From: Micropruina sp.
GTDB lineage: Bacteria > Actinomycetota > Actinomycetes > Propionibacteriales > Propionibacteriaceae
Length of the DNA: 51,882 nt
Assembly: GCA_016711105.1 (NCBI GenBank)
Contig: JADJTO010000016.1
Location: 1-51,882 of the forward strand
Direction of reading: 5' to 3'
How positions within the stretch are numbered: the first letter of the stretch is position 1; every line of letters begins with the position of its first letter. The translations under genes and the position numbers were made by a program. The notes below the pieces were generated by a model. It worked only from the letters and a program-made list of their open reading frames with translations. It was not told the origin of the DNA and searched no databases. Shown piece by piece: positions 9,153 through 17,573 of this stretch.

Positions 9153-11009
9153 TTAGCCGGCGGTCGGCTCGGCGTCGGCGGGTGGGTACCGCCGAGCACG
9201 CACTGTTGTCTTGCCGACCGGAGCCCATCCGCCTTGGGGGCCATCGACGAGGTGTTCATGGACGGTGTCGTTGAGATTTGGTTCGATATAGACCGTTGTG
9301 CCATCGGTCTCGACAACGGTCGCCGACAAGATCGTCTGTTCGACGGTGCCGACCTCGAGGACCTCTGCCCCGATCCTGACCCTGGAGCGGGATGTCGAGC
9401 TGGATCTGGATGTGCTCGCCGACTTCCATCGAGCCTGGTGCGACTCCTTCGATCGCTTCGCGTCGCCATTTGCCGACGCTGGTGTCGCCGTCGATGAGTG
9501 TCGCCACTCGATGAATGTCTCGGATCTCACCGTTGGTGATCTCGGTGATATCGGGGATCCGGATGACCTGAGTCGTGCGGGTCTGGATCGTGGCGAGAGA
9601 AGTGACGAACCGGTCAATCGAAGGAGGCACCATGCCCTGTGCGCCGTCGAGTTCGATCATGTCCTTAAACATGCCGACCGGTCCGGCGAGCTGGATCTTG
9701 TTCGGTGCCTCAAGGTGTCGTGCGAAGCGGACCGCTGGCTGGACGGTGGCTGCCACCTGGCCGCCGAGCGGAGCGAGAGTGAAGTTGACGCGCTGCACGG
9801 CGTCGGAGGCCGTGTCGTAGAAGCCTTCGTTGTCCATGACTCGCGATGGGTCTGTGCCGGTTGCCCACGCCCCGGTACCGTCTGATGCGGCGGTCGAGCG
9901 CATCGCGAACTCAAGATCCGCGAGCGTGGTGCCTTCTGGATCGACCACTCGCATCCGCAGCTGGTACGCGTCACGCTCGTGCGGAGCCGGGACCGAGACG
10001 GTGCCTTCCTTGTCTTCGGCGCCGAGGCCACCGGGGAGGTCGAGAGAGAACCTGGCCGGTGCCTCGAACGGCTTGCCGTACCTCATCCACTGGTCGTTGG
10101 CCTCGTGCTCCGGTGTTCCTTCAGCGAAGGTGAACTCAAGGTGGATCGGGATCGGTCGCTCCTCAAGAGACTGTGCCGAGCGCTGGTAGATCTTGAAGAA
10201 CAGCCACTTCTCGTTGGGCAGGCTCTGGATGGTCGCTGCGACCAACCCTGGCTCGTACTCCATGGCGGGCAAGGTCGGGCTGATCCCGTGGCCGTAGGTG
10301 AAGTGTGGGTCGGTGTCGAGCACCGAGTCGAGCAGGGTGAGATGATCAATGATCTCGCTGGGCTCGAGAAGTGCTGCCGGTCCATCGCCGGGCTCGGCCT
10401 CCGATCGTTTGCGAGCATTCATGTCGCCGGCGAGGAGACCTGCGAGGGAGTCGGTCGCATCCCGGATCCGGTCGCGTCCGCCGTAGAGGTAGTAGTCGAC
10501 GACGTACCAGTACTTGGCTGCAAGGCTGTCGCAGAACGGGAGGCCCTTCCACTCGATCTTGCGGTCGGGCGCTTCGAGCCATTCGCGGGCGATGGCTTCC
10601 TCGTCGCCGGTGAGGGGTTCCCTATCGAGGGCCTTGGCGTGGAGATCGCTGATTCGGGAAGGTCGTTGAACCAGCCGCGGAGGTCCTTGATGACCGTTGG
10701 GTCGAGCGGGGTGACCAGATACCAGTCGTTGATGGGCAGGCCCTCGCGGACGAGGCCGATCAGCAGGCGCGAGAACGACTCGATGATCTTGGTCTTCTGG
10801 GTGCTGTTCAGGTTGGCCGCATACTTCTTGACTTGGTAGACGTCCCACGGCTCGGAGTTTTCGGTTGCCGGGATGATGACGTCGATCCCGAAGTCCCCTT
10901 GGCCCGGGCGGACCCGAACGGCGCGGCCGTACTCGTTGTACACCAAGTTCGCGATGACGGCTTCGACCTCGTTTCCGTCGCGCGATCCCCAGTCGACACG
11001 CCCTGACAT
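9153..11009 (-). pseudogene. large protein with N-terminal PD-(D/E)XK nuclease-like domain, frameshifted twice
   Basis: The start is ATG 11009 (MSGRVDWGSRDGNEVEAVIA). The first 70 residues show a restriction-endonuclease-like core: an early Glu, then GQGDFGIDVIIPATENSEPW (Asp) and VYQVKKYA (Q-x-K). An Mrr-like helix-rich section follows. The remaining about 450 residues are well-behaved globular sequence that I cannot assign (for example KGLPFCDSLAAKYWYVVDYY, FMRYG-like and LGGQVAATVQPAVRFARHLE). Two slips break it: near 10653 (one base lost, before ISDLHAKALDREPLTGDEEA) and at 9380-9382 (one base gained, before VRIGAEVLEVGTVEQTILSA). The joined protein is about 618 aa, ending at 9153. A stand-alone effector nuclease is plausible. 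Confidence 0.6.
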
Positions 11010-11246
11010 CGGCTCCTCCTCCTGCTCTGCGGCTCACGCTCATGGGCGGAACCACCATATTTGAGCAGAGGTGGCATTCGCGATGGCCGCCATGAACGAG
11101 CATCTGTCGCCTCGCCACGCTGCCCGCGTCATAGTGGGCGCAGCGATGCTGGTCCGGGCACCGAGTCCGCTCTCGTCGCGATGCGTCCATAGGCGGCGGA
11201 AGGAGCCACGTCGACGAGTGCCGGGAGTCGGCCCTAGCGTGTTGGG

Positions 11247-11530
11247 ATGATGTTCAGTCGAGACCTTCGCGATCGGGTTGCCCGCTCCGAGGTCACCGTC
11301 TCGATCAGGCTGTGGAACCGGCCGCAGGTCAAGGTAGGTGGCCGCTACCGGACTGCAGGTGTCGTCATCGAGGTGGACTCTCTCGAGGTGCTGCCCTTCT
11401 CGGCGGTGACCGACGACGATGTGGCCGCGTCAGGCGAGCCGATCGTGAGGCTCTTCGGGATCGGGCGGCCCACGCTGGGCCGGTCAGCGACGACACCCTC
11501 GTCCACCGAGTCGAGTTCCACGTCGTGTAG
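11247..11530 (+). pseudogene. ASCH-like small protein, frameshifted
   Basis: The start is ATG 11247. The sequence MMFSRDLRDRVARSEVTVSI, RLWNRPQVKVGGRYRT and VVIEVDSLEVLPFSAVTDDD has the layout of a small ASCH-domain protein, a beta-barrel fold related to PUA that binds RNA or modified nucleotides. One C is missing near 11439. With it restored the protein continues DREALRDRAAHAGPVSDDTL and ends VHRVEFHVV at TAG 11530, about 95 aa. As written the frame instead runs on to 11660. Confidence 0.55.
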
Positions 11531-11646
11531 CTACAGGCGGCGGTATGGGGCAGGTGCATCGCCCGGGCGGACGGGGAACAGGGTCTCAGGGACGAGCCAC
11601 TCGTGTCGGCCTTGGCTGGTGTCTGCCCCGGTCATATGGTGCGGTC

Positions 11647-12612
11647 GTGGGGCGGGATGAGTCGGAGGTCGTGGGCTGGCTCCTCGCTGGGGATCCGTCG
11701 ATCCGTTGGCAGGCCCTGGAGTCGCTGCTGGGCTCGCCAGCGGCTGAGGTCGGAGCTGAGCGGGCCCGCGTGGCCACCGAGGGTTGGGGCGCGGAGTTGT
11801 TGGCTCGCCAGGATGCTGAAGGGACGTGGGCTCAGGGTCTGTATTCCCCCAAGTGGGTGTCGACGACCTACACCATGCTGCTGCTGAGAGATCTTGGGCT
11901 GCCGGCCGATAATCCTCAGGCCCAGCGGGCGTGCGCGGTGATGTTGGACGCCGCTGTGGGCCCGCGCAGCAGGGGCGGGATCGGATGGGCTTCCGAGACG
12001 TGTATCGCTGGTCTGGTGCTCTCGATCCTGTCCGCCTTCGAGGTCGACGACGACCGACTGGAGCGGTTCGCGGACTACCTCCTCGGTGAGCAGATGAGCG
12101 ACGGTGGATGGAACTGCCAGTATCGACGGGGGGCGCACCACGCCTCGATGAACACCACGATCCTGGCCCTGGAGGGACTCATCCGGTACGAGCGACACCG
12201 AGCCCGCCAGGCCGGGCGACGGACCGTGGTAGGTGACGCGCAGCATCGCGGACGGGAGTTCCTCCTGGTCCACCACCTCTACCGCTCGCATCACAGCGGG
12301 AAGGTGATCCAACGCAACTACGTGCGGTTTGCGTTTCCTCCTCAGTGGCACTTCGACGTGCTCCGGGGGCTGGACTACTTCCGCGATGCCGGCGCACCGC
12401 GGGATGCTCGCCTCGTCGACGGCATCGATCTACTCCGCTCCAAACAAGGTCCCGACGAGCGGTGGCCACTCGAACACCGGTACAAGGCGCGGGAGTGGTT
12501 CGACATGGAAACCGTTGGCCGCCCGTCACGCTGGAACACCCTTCGCGCCCTCCGGGTCCTGGCTTGGTGGGACGCCCATGACCCGATCCCGAACCCCGCC
12601 CTCCGACCGTGA
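11647..12612 (+). CDS. squalene-cyclase-like alpha/alpha-toroid protein
   Basis: The protein has repeated helical hairpins with the DGGWN-type turn: WGAELLARQDAEGTWAQGLY, GGIGWASETCIAGLVLSILS and EQMSDGGWNCQYRRGAHHAS, then EGLIRYERHR. This is the terpene-cyclase/prenyltransferase alpha/alpha toroid fold. The start is taken as GTG 11647 (VGRDESEVVGWLLAGDPSIR), since residues before it look unrelated. At about 321 aa it is far shorter than a true squalene-hopene cyclase (about 630 aa) and lacks the DxDD signature, so it is unlikely to be a terpene cyclase. Such short relatives are common and uncharacterised in actinobacteria. The frame is intact. Confidence 0.6.
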   Translation: MGRDESEVVGWLLAGDPSIRWQALESLLGSPAAEVGAERARVATEGWGAELLARQDAEGTWAQGLYSPKWVSTTYTMLLLRDLGLPADNPQAQRACAVMLDAAVGPRSRGGIGWASETCIAGLVLSILSAFEVDDDRLERFADYLLGEQMSDGGWNCQYRRGAHHASMNTTILALEGLIRYERHRARQAGRRTVVGDAQHRGREFLLVHHLYRSHHSGKVIQRNYVRFAFPPQWHFDVLRGLDYFRDAGAPRDARLVDGIDLLRSKQGPDERWPLEHRYKAREWFDMETVGRPSRWNTLRALRVLAWWDAHDPIPNPALRP

Positions 12613-12733
12613 CCCGGCGAGTCCCAACCAACCGCCTCCCGGCCTGTACCTGTCATGGACTGGCGGCGGAGTGACTGTGAGGATCGCCAACGCAGCCTGA
12701 TGGTGCTGGGCTGTGGGTTGGTGACCGCGGGTG

Positions 12734-12756
12734 TGAAGCGTTCGGGTGTCGTGGCC
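12734..12756 (+). repeat. IS3 left inverted repeat
   Basis: The 23-bp end pairs with 17578-17600; the matching core is GAAGCGTTCGGGT followed by GTGGCC. Confidence 0.7.
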
Positions 12757-12792
12757 GGTGGTGTACGGGTCTGAACCGGAAGGATCAGGCTC

Positions 12793-13105
12793 ATGCCGAA
12801 GAAGTACGAGCAGGAGTTCAAGGATCGGGCGGTGCGGTTGGTGCGTGAGCAGCTGCCGCATTACCGGACGCGCACCGAGGCGTGTATCGCGGTCGGGAGG
12901 CAGGAAGGGGTGGCGCGGGAGACGCTGCGTAAGTGGTTGGCCCAGGCCGAGGTTGACTCCGGGGGCGCGGCAGGGTGTCACGAGCGAACAGGCCGCCGAG
13001 GTGGCCCGGTTGCGTCAGGAGAACAAGAAGCTGGCCGAGCAGGTTCAGATCCTCTCGGCGGCGGCGACTTTCTTCGCGGGAGCACTCGACTCCCGGAGGC
13101 GATGA
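12793..13105 (+). pseudogene. IS3 orfA (helix-turn-helix transposase subunit), frameshifted
   Basis: OrfA binds the IS ends. It starts at ATG 12793 with an AAGGATCAGG-type ribosome site. It shows MPKKYEQEFKDRAVRLVREQ and a helix-turn-helix RTEACIAVGRQEGVARETLR, then a leucine-zipper-like AAEVARLRQENKKLAEQVQI. An extra G in the G5 run at 12961-12965 puts the zipper out of frame; the correct frame ends at 13105. Its stop overlaps the orfB start as ATGA (13102-13105), the usual IS3 arrangement for -1 frameshifting or coupling to make the OrfAB fusion. Confidence 0.7.
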
Positions 13106-13769
13106 TCGTGGGGTTCATCGACACCCAGCGTTGCCACGGGCACGCGGTCGAGTCGGTCTGTGCCGTCCTGACATCTCAGGGCTGCCAGGTCGCCGCGCGC
13201 TCGTACCGACGGTGGCACTGCCGGACTACGACGGCGCCGGCGGCGCGGGTCTGTCAGCGGGCGTGGGACGAGGCGGCGTTGATGAACGCGATCCACTCCA
13301 TCGCCTACCGTCTCGACGAGGTCAGCGGCACCTACCGCCTGGCCCCGGAAGGGCTGTACGGGCGGCGCAAGATGCAGGCCGCGCTGGCCCGCACGGGCGT
13401 GCGGGCCTCGTACGGACGGGTCCACTCGGCGATGGCCGCCCTGTGTCTGAACGGTGTGCGCCGCGGTAAGCCGGTCCGCACCACCATCGCCAACAAGGAC
13501 GGGGTGCGGGCCGGGGATCTGCTGAGCCGGGACTTCACCGCGGACGCGCCGGACACCACATGGGTCGCCGATTTCACGTATGTCCGTACTTGGGCCGGGT
13601 TCGTGTACGTCGCGTTCATCCTGGACTGCTTCTCCCAGCGGATCGTCGCCTGGCACGCGGCCACGTCCAAGGCCACCGCGTTGGTGATGACCCCGCTGCG
13701 GATGGCCTTGTGGGACCGCGACCGGAACGGGCACCCCGTCACGGCAGGACAGCTGATCAGCCACAGCGA
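13102..13769 (+). pseudogene. IS3 orfB transposase, 5' part
   Basis: This is the first two-thirds of the rve-type DDE transposase: start MIVGFIDTQRCHGHAVESVC, then GLYGRRKMQAALARTGVRAS, and the first catalytic Asp in TWVADFTYVRTWAGFVYVAF. It is cut just at the second catalytic Asp motif (ISHSD) by the RIT element. The apparent ending VLVKPRIRELACA is translation of the RIT terminal repeat. The 3' part resumes at 17247. Confidence 0.85.
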
Positions 13770-13851
13770 TTATGCCGAGGTTCTCGTTAAGCCGAGGATC
13801 CGGGAACTGGCCTGTGCCTGATGGGTTCTCGTGTGGTTCCTCGGCTTAACG
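13770..13851 (+). repeat. RIT left terminal inverted repeat
   Basis: The 82-bp end starts TTATGCCGAGGTTCTCG. It contains two facing copies of CGTTAAGCCGAGG (13785-13797 forward, 13839-13851 reverse), likely recombinase binding sites. It is about 80% identical to the inverted right end. Confidence 0.8.
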
Positions 13852-13858
13852 GTTGGTT

Positions 13859-14899
13859 CTATCGGAGGCTGTAGAGCGTGCGGAGGGTCTGTTCGGTGAG
13901 CTGTTCGACGGGTGCGGTGGTGACTGCGGGCGTGGCTGCGTTGACGGCTTGGCGCATCATCTCGAGGGTGGCGAACGCGTAGAACGCGGCGGTGGTGGAG
14001 GTGTTCTCGTGTCCGAGCAGCCGCATGATGATCGGCAGGGGGATGCCTTGCTGGTAGAGGTCCATGGCTTTGGTCTTGCGCAGCATGTGGCAGTGGATGT
14101 TCTCCGGGAGGCTGGGACAGGTGCTGCGCGCGGTGTCGGCAGCAGTGTTGAGCACGGCGGCGACGGTGTCGGTGGAGAGCTTGCTTGGCTGTCCGTGGTG
14201 TTGGCTGTAGAACACCGGCCGGGTCGCGGGCGACTGGGTGTGGTTGGGGTGGAACTCGGCCAGGTAGACGCGCAGGTGCCCGATCGTGGGGGCGGTGATT
14301 GGCACGGTGCGGGTCTTGTTCCGTTTGCCGGTCAGGGTGACGTGCCCGGGTGGGGTCAGGGTCAGGTCGTGCAGCCGCAGCTCGGTGATCTCGCTGACGC
14401 GGGCCGCGGTGTCGTAGAGCAGGATCAGCAGCATCCGGTTGCGGCGCGACTTGGCCGTGGCCCCGGTGTGCGCGGCGAGCACGGCCCGGGTTTGCGCCTC
14501 GGTCAGGTACTCGATCGGGCTTCGGGGGCTGGCCGGGGCTCGCAGGGACTTCGCGGCCTGGCTGAGCGCGATCAGGGTGATGTCCTCGCCTGCGCTGTAG
14601 GCCAGGAACGTCTTGATCGCGGTCAGGCGCAGCGTGACCGTGCGCGGTGCGTAGTGGCGCTGCTGGCTCATCCAGGTCAGCCAGGCCTTCAGGTGGGCCC
14701 GGTCGAAGTGGTCGAAGTTGAGCTGGGTGCGGTCGAGGTGCTCGGCCTCGGTCAGGTAGCCAAGGAAGCAGTCCATGCTGATCCGGTAGGCCTGGATCGT
14801 CTTCGGAGACAGGCCGCGGACCTTGGGCAGGTAGCCGTGCAGGTAGTCCCGGGCGAAGCTGAACAGGTTCGGGCCGTCGGTGGCCGGGTCGCGTTTCAT
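13859..14899 (-). CDS. ritC: RIT tyrosine recombinase, third gene (RitC)
   Basis: A 346-aa phage-integrase-family recombinase that cuts and rejoins DNA through a 3'-phosphotyrosine. The SAM-like N-terminal domain (FSFARDYLHGYLPKVRGLSP) is followed by the catalytic domain. The first Arg is in YDTAARVSEITELRLHDL, the H-x-x-R box in HMLRKTKAMDL, and the second His and nucleophile Tyr in LLGHENTSTTAAFYAFA. ATG 14899 overlaps the RitB stop (ATGA), so the start is well supported. The open frame extends back to 15460, but that part is antisense shadow. All catalytic residues are present and the frame is intact. Confidence 0.85.
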   Translation of the reverse strand: MKRDPATDGPNLFSFARDYLHGYLPKVRGLSPKTIQAYRISMDCFLGYLTEAEHLDRTQLNFDHFDRAHLKAWLTWMSQQRHYAPRTVTLRLTAIKTFLAYSAGEDITLIALSQAAKSLRAPASPRSPIEYLTEAQTRAVLAAHTGATAKSRRNRMLLILLYDTAARVSEITELRLHDLTLTPPGHVTLTGKRNKTRTVPITAPTIGHLRVYLAEFHPNHTQSPATRPVFYSQHHGQPSKLSTDTVAAVLNTAADTARSTCPSLPENIHCHMLRKTKAMDLYQQGIPLPIIMRLLGHENTSTTAAFYAFATLEMMRQAVNAATPAVTTAPVEQLTEQTLRTLYSLR

Positions 14900-15876
14900 T
14901 CGAACCCCACCTCCGGCAGCAGCGACGCGCCGGTAGCGGCGAGGTCGGCGTAGCCGTTCATGAAGTCGGGCGAGGTGTGCACGTAGTAGAAGGTCGACTC
15001 GAAGGTCGCATGTCCCATGTAGCGCGTCAGGTAGGGCAGCAGCGCCCTCACGTCCGCGCCGCGGGTCATCCATCGTTCGAGGTTGGCGTAGGCGAAGTGA
15101 TGCCGGAAGTCGTACGGGCGAGGCCGGGGCCCGCCAGCCGGTCGTGGGAGTCCGGCCTGGTCCCAGATCCGGTTGAAGATGACCCCGACCGCCGCGGCGG
15201 TGACCGGGGCGCCGCTGCCGGAGACGAAGAACGTGTCCCGCGTGCCGAACTGGCGCTGTGATGCCCGGTCGCACGCGCCGAGCACGTCGATGACCTGCTC
15301 GGTGATGGGCAGTCGTCGGCTGCGGTTGCCCTTGGCCGAGTTGATGTCGAGATGCCCGCCACGCGGGTCGACCCGCTCGGTGGTCAGGGCGCGAGCCTCG
15401 CCGGTGCGCAGCCCGCACGAGTGCATCAGGGTGAAGAACGCGACCGCCTGCCACCGCCACGGCGAGGAGGCCTGCAGGTGGGCGGCGGCGGTGAAGAATC
15501 GGTCGATCTCATCGTCGCTGAGCAGGTACGGGTGGGCGGGAACGAACGGGGCTTTCCACCGGTCGGACAGCACGTAAGCGTCCGCGAGCCCGTGGGCCTG
15601 CAGCCAGCGGCCGACGTCGCGGATGTAGGACATCCAGGACCGGTACCGGCTCGATCGGTCCAGCTGTTCGAGCACCCACCCCTCGACGGTGTCACGGTCG
15701 AAGACGCTGCGGTCGTGGCGGGCGCAGTAGGTGTCGAACTGGCGCAGGTACCAGACCCGGGAGGCGCCGTGGCAGCCCATCGCCTGCTTGAACGCCAGGT
15801 ACGCCTCCATCTGCGGCCCGAACACGCTGAGGAACCCATGCGAGGTACCCATGGCGGTGTTCATGGCGGTGTTCAT
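14896..15876 (-). CDS. ritB: RIT tyrosine recombinase, second gene (RitB)
   Basis: A 326-aa tyrosine recombinase. The core-binding domain includes AYLAFKQAMGCHGASRVWYL. The catalytic domain has the first Arg in MHSCGLRTGEARAL, the H-x-x-R region in PYDFRHHFAYANLERW, and the His and Tyr in YMGHATFESTFYYVHTSPDF. The start ATG 15876 overlaps the RitA stop by ATGA. The start region holds a short direct repeat giving MNTAMNTAMG, so the exact start could be one repeat later. Frame intact. It is the middle member of the trio. Confidence 0.85.
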   Translation of the reverse strand: MNTAMNTAMGTSHGFLSVFGPQMEAYLAFKQAMGCHGASRVWYLRQFDTYCARHDRSVFDRDTVEGWVLEQLDRSSRYRSWMSYIRDVGRWLQAHGLADAYVLSDRWKAPFVPAHPYLLSDDEIDRFFTAAAHLQASSPWRWQAVAFFTLMHSCGLRTGEARALTTERVDPRGGHLDINSAKGNRSRRLPITEQVIDVLGACDRASQRQFGTRDTFFVSGSGAPVTAAAVGVIFNRIWDQAGLPRPAGGPRPRPYDFRHHFAYANLERWMTRGADVRALLPYLTRYMGHATFESTFYYVHTSPDFMNGYADLAATGASLLPEVGFE

Positions 15877-17080
15877 GGCTGGGCTCCTGCCGGGACCGGC
15901 AGCACGCACTCGAGCAGGCGCGCCTCATCGGTGCTCAGGTACACGTTGGTCGACTCCTGGCTGGCATGCCCGAGGACCGCCGAGATCGTCGGCAACGGCA
16001 CGGCCGCGCGCAGCAGCCGGGAGGCGGCGCTGTGCCGCAGCAGACGGGTGCCGGCCTTCACATCGGCCACCCCGGCGATCCGGAACGTGGTCGCGGTCAC
16101 CCGGTAGATCGAGGCGTGATCAGCCAGCCTCGTGTGCGGGGCCTTGCGTCGCAGGAACACGTGCTCACCCCCCGAGGCGGGCCGTTCGTGCAGGACGTAC
16201 TCAGCGAGCTTCGTGGTGACCAGCGGCGCCAGCGGCAGGGACAGCGGGTTGCCGGTCTTCTGCTGGATGATCCCGAGCGTGCCAGCCCGCCAGTCGATGT
16301 CGCCCAGGCGCAGCGCGACCAGATCGCAGGCTCGGAGACCGGTCGTGAGCGCCAGCAGCGTGATCGCGGCGTCCCGGGCGCAGACCCTGCCGCTGGTGCA
16401 GGTGTACACCACCCGCGCGTGGTCCTCGTCGTGGAGAACGGGCAGGATCCGGTGAGAGCGTTTCACCCGGGCCAGACCGATCGCCTCGATCAGGTCGCTA
16501 CGACCGGTGAACGTCAGGAACGGGCGGAAGTTCGAGACCACCCAGAACAGCGAGGACGCGGCCCACCGGTCGGTGAGCGATTCCAGGAACGCCAGCACGC
16601 TGGCCCCGTCCGTGCCCTCGAGATCATCGATCCCCGTGACTCCACGAACGTGAGGTAGCCGCGGGCGACCCGACCGTAGGCGGATCGGGTGGCCGGCGCG
16701 AGACCACGCTCGTTCATGTCCGCCTCCCATGCGGCATCCAGCACCGTGAAGGCGTCCGAGACCGGCCGAGGACCCCCGCCACCGCGTGTGCGCACCGACA
16801 GGTCCACCACCCCGGTCCCCAGGTAGCCGTCGAAGAGCGTGACCAGCCGGCGGTAGTCGAACCGCCGTTGAGCGCTGAACCTGCCCGTGCGGGGGCTGGT
16901 CGTCATCGCCGCGAACCGTGCCCCCAGCGCGGGCGTGTAGACCCCGCCGCGTTCAGCGACGAATCCCCGCAGGTACCTGATCGTCTTCTCGTACTGACCG
17001 ATCGTGGAGGGCATGTAGCCCGCCGCGCGTAGCGCATCGATGACCACGTCACCGAGTTGTTGCACCGTCGCATCCATCAC
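15873..17080 (-). pseudogene. ritA: RIT tyrosine recombinase, first gene (RitA), frameshifted
   Basis: Joined across one frame change the protein is about 402 aa, normal for RitA. The N-terminal DNA-binding part reads MDATVQQLGDVVIDALRAAG, then STIGQYEKTIRYLRGFVAER. The catalytic part has ALTTGLRACDLVALRLGDID (Arg), TRLLRHSAASRLLRAAVPLP (H-x-x-R region) and VLGHASQESTNVYLS (His, Tyr). One base is missing from the run of four C (plus strand) at 16632-16635, between YLTFVESR and GIDDLEGTDGASV. It is the promoter-proximal gene of the trio. Confidence 0.8.
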
Positions 17081-17136
17081 CGTCTCCTTCCGCCGGACGT
17101 ACGGACACGACGGACGCTAGCCACCAGCCAGCCGAA

Positions 17137-17219
17137 CGTTAAGCCGAGGAATCAGACGGCCAACCCCTCACACGCAGGCCAGATCCCGGAACCTCGGCTT
17201 AACGAGAACCTCGGCATAA
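17137..17219 (-). repeat. RIT right terminal inverted repeat
   Basis: The 83-bp end is the inverse of 13770-13851. It again carries two facing CGTTAAGCCGAGG copies, at 17137-17149 (forward) and 17192-17204 (reverse). Confidence 0.8.
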
Positions 17220-17251
17220 TCGCTGTTAAGCCGAATTCGGCTTAACAGCGA
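17220..17251. repeat. perfect 32-bp palindrome at RIT right end
   Basis: Each half reads TCGCTGTTAAGCCGAA from its outer edge inward, centred on GAATTC. It contains two abutting copies of TTAAGCCGA, the core of the four sites in the terminal repeats. It has no partner at the left end. Confidence 0.85.
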
Positions 17252-17573
17252 CGCCGGCAGCCAATACACCTCACTGGTCTTCACCGACCACCTGAGCCTG
17301 GAGGGCATCGCCGCGTCGATCGGCACCGTCGGCGACGCGTTCGACAACTCCCTCATGGAGACCACCGTCGGGCTGTACAAGACCGAGTGCATCCGCACCC
17401 GCATCTTCCACGACGGCCCCTACAAGACCATCACCGACGTCGAGTACGCCACCGCCGGCTGGGTGTCCTGGTACAACACCACCAGGCTCCACTCAAGCAT
17501 CGGGATGGTCCCGCCAGCCGAATACGAGCAGACCTACTATCTGAACAAGGCCATGCAGGACACACCCGTATGA
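17247..17573 (+). pseudogene. IS3 orfB transposase, 3' part
   Basis: This continues the protein cut at 13769: SDAGSQYTSLVFTDHLSLEG, GTVGDAFDNSLMETTVGLYK (catalytic Glu in MET) and WVSWYNTTRLHSSIGMVPPA, ending MQDTPV at TGA 17573. The second catalytic Asp is the SD at the junction. Alone it has no start. Confidence 0.85.

Larger units (their letters stand above)
13770..17245 (-). mobile_element. RIT (Recombinase-In-Trio) element
   Basis: Three consecutive, overlapping tyrosine recombinase genes, read on the minus strand, fill this segment. Long inverted repeats flank them (13770-13851 and 17137-17219), followed on the right by a palindrome. This matches published descriptions of RIT elements: three recombinases in a fixed order with ATGA overlaps and inverted ends. 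ACAGCGA occurs at both junctions (13763-13769 and 17245-17251) and may be a target duplication. It sits exactly within the IS3 orfB reading frame: removing 13770-17251 and keeping one ACAGCGA restores HSDAGSQYTS. Confidence 0.85.

Noticed and set aside
12793..13821. Apparent single 342-aa IS3 transposase
   Set aside because: It is a chance join: an extra G at 12961-12965 places orfA in the orfB frame, and the C-terminus is RIT repeat sequence.
13853..14953. 366-aa plus-strand open frame across the RIT element
   Set aside because: Gly/Val/Gln-rich shadow opposite the RitC recombinase, which has all its catalytic residues.
15841..15880. Short tandem repeat of ATGGCGGTGTTC as a possible CRISPR or regulatory repeat
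   Set aside because: Only two copies, inside the start region of RitB; simple coding repetition.
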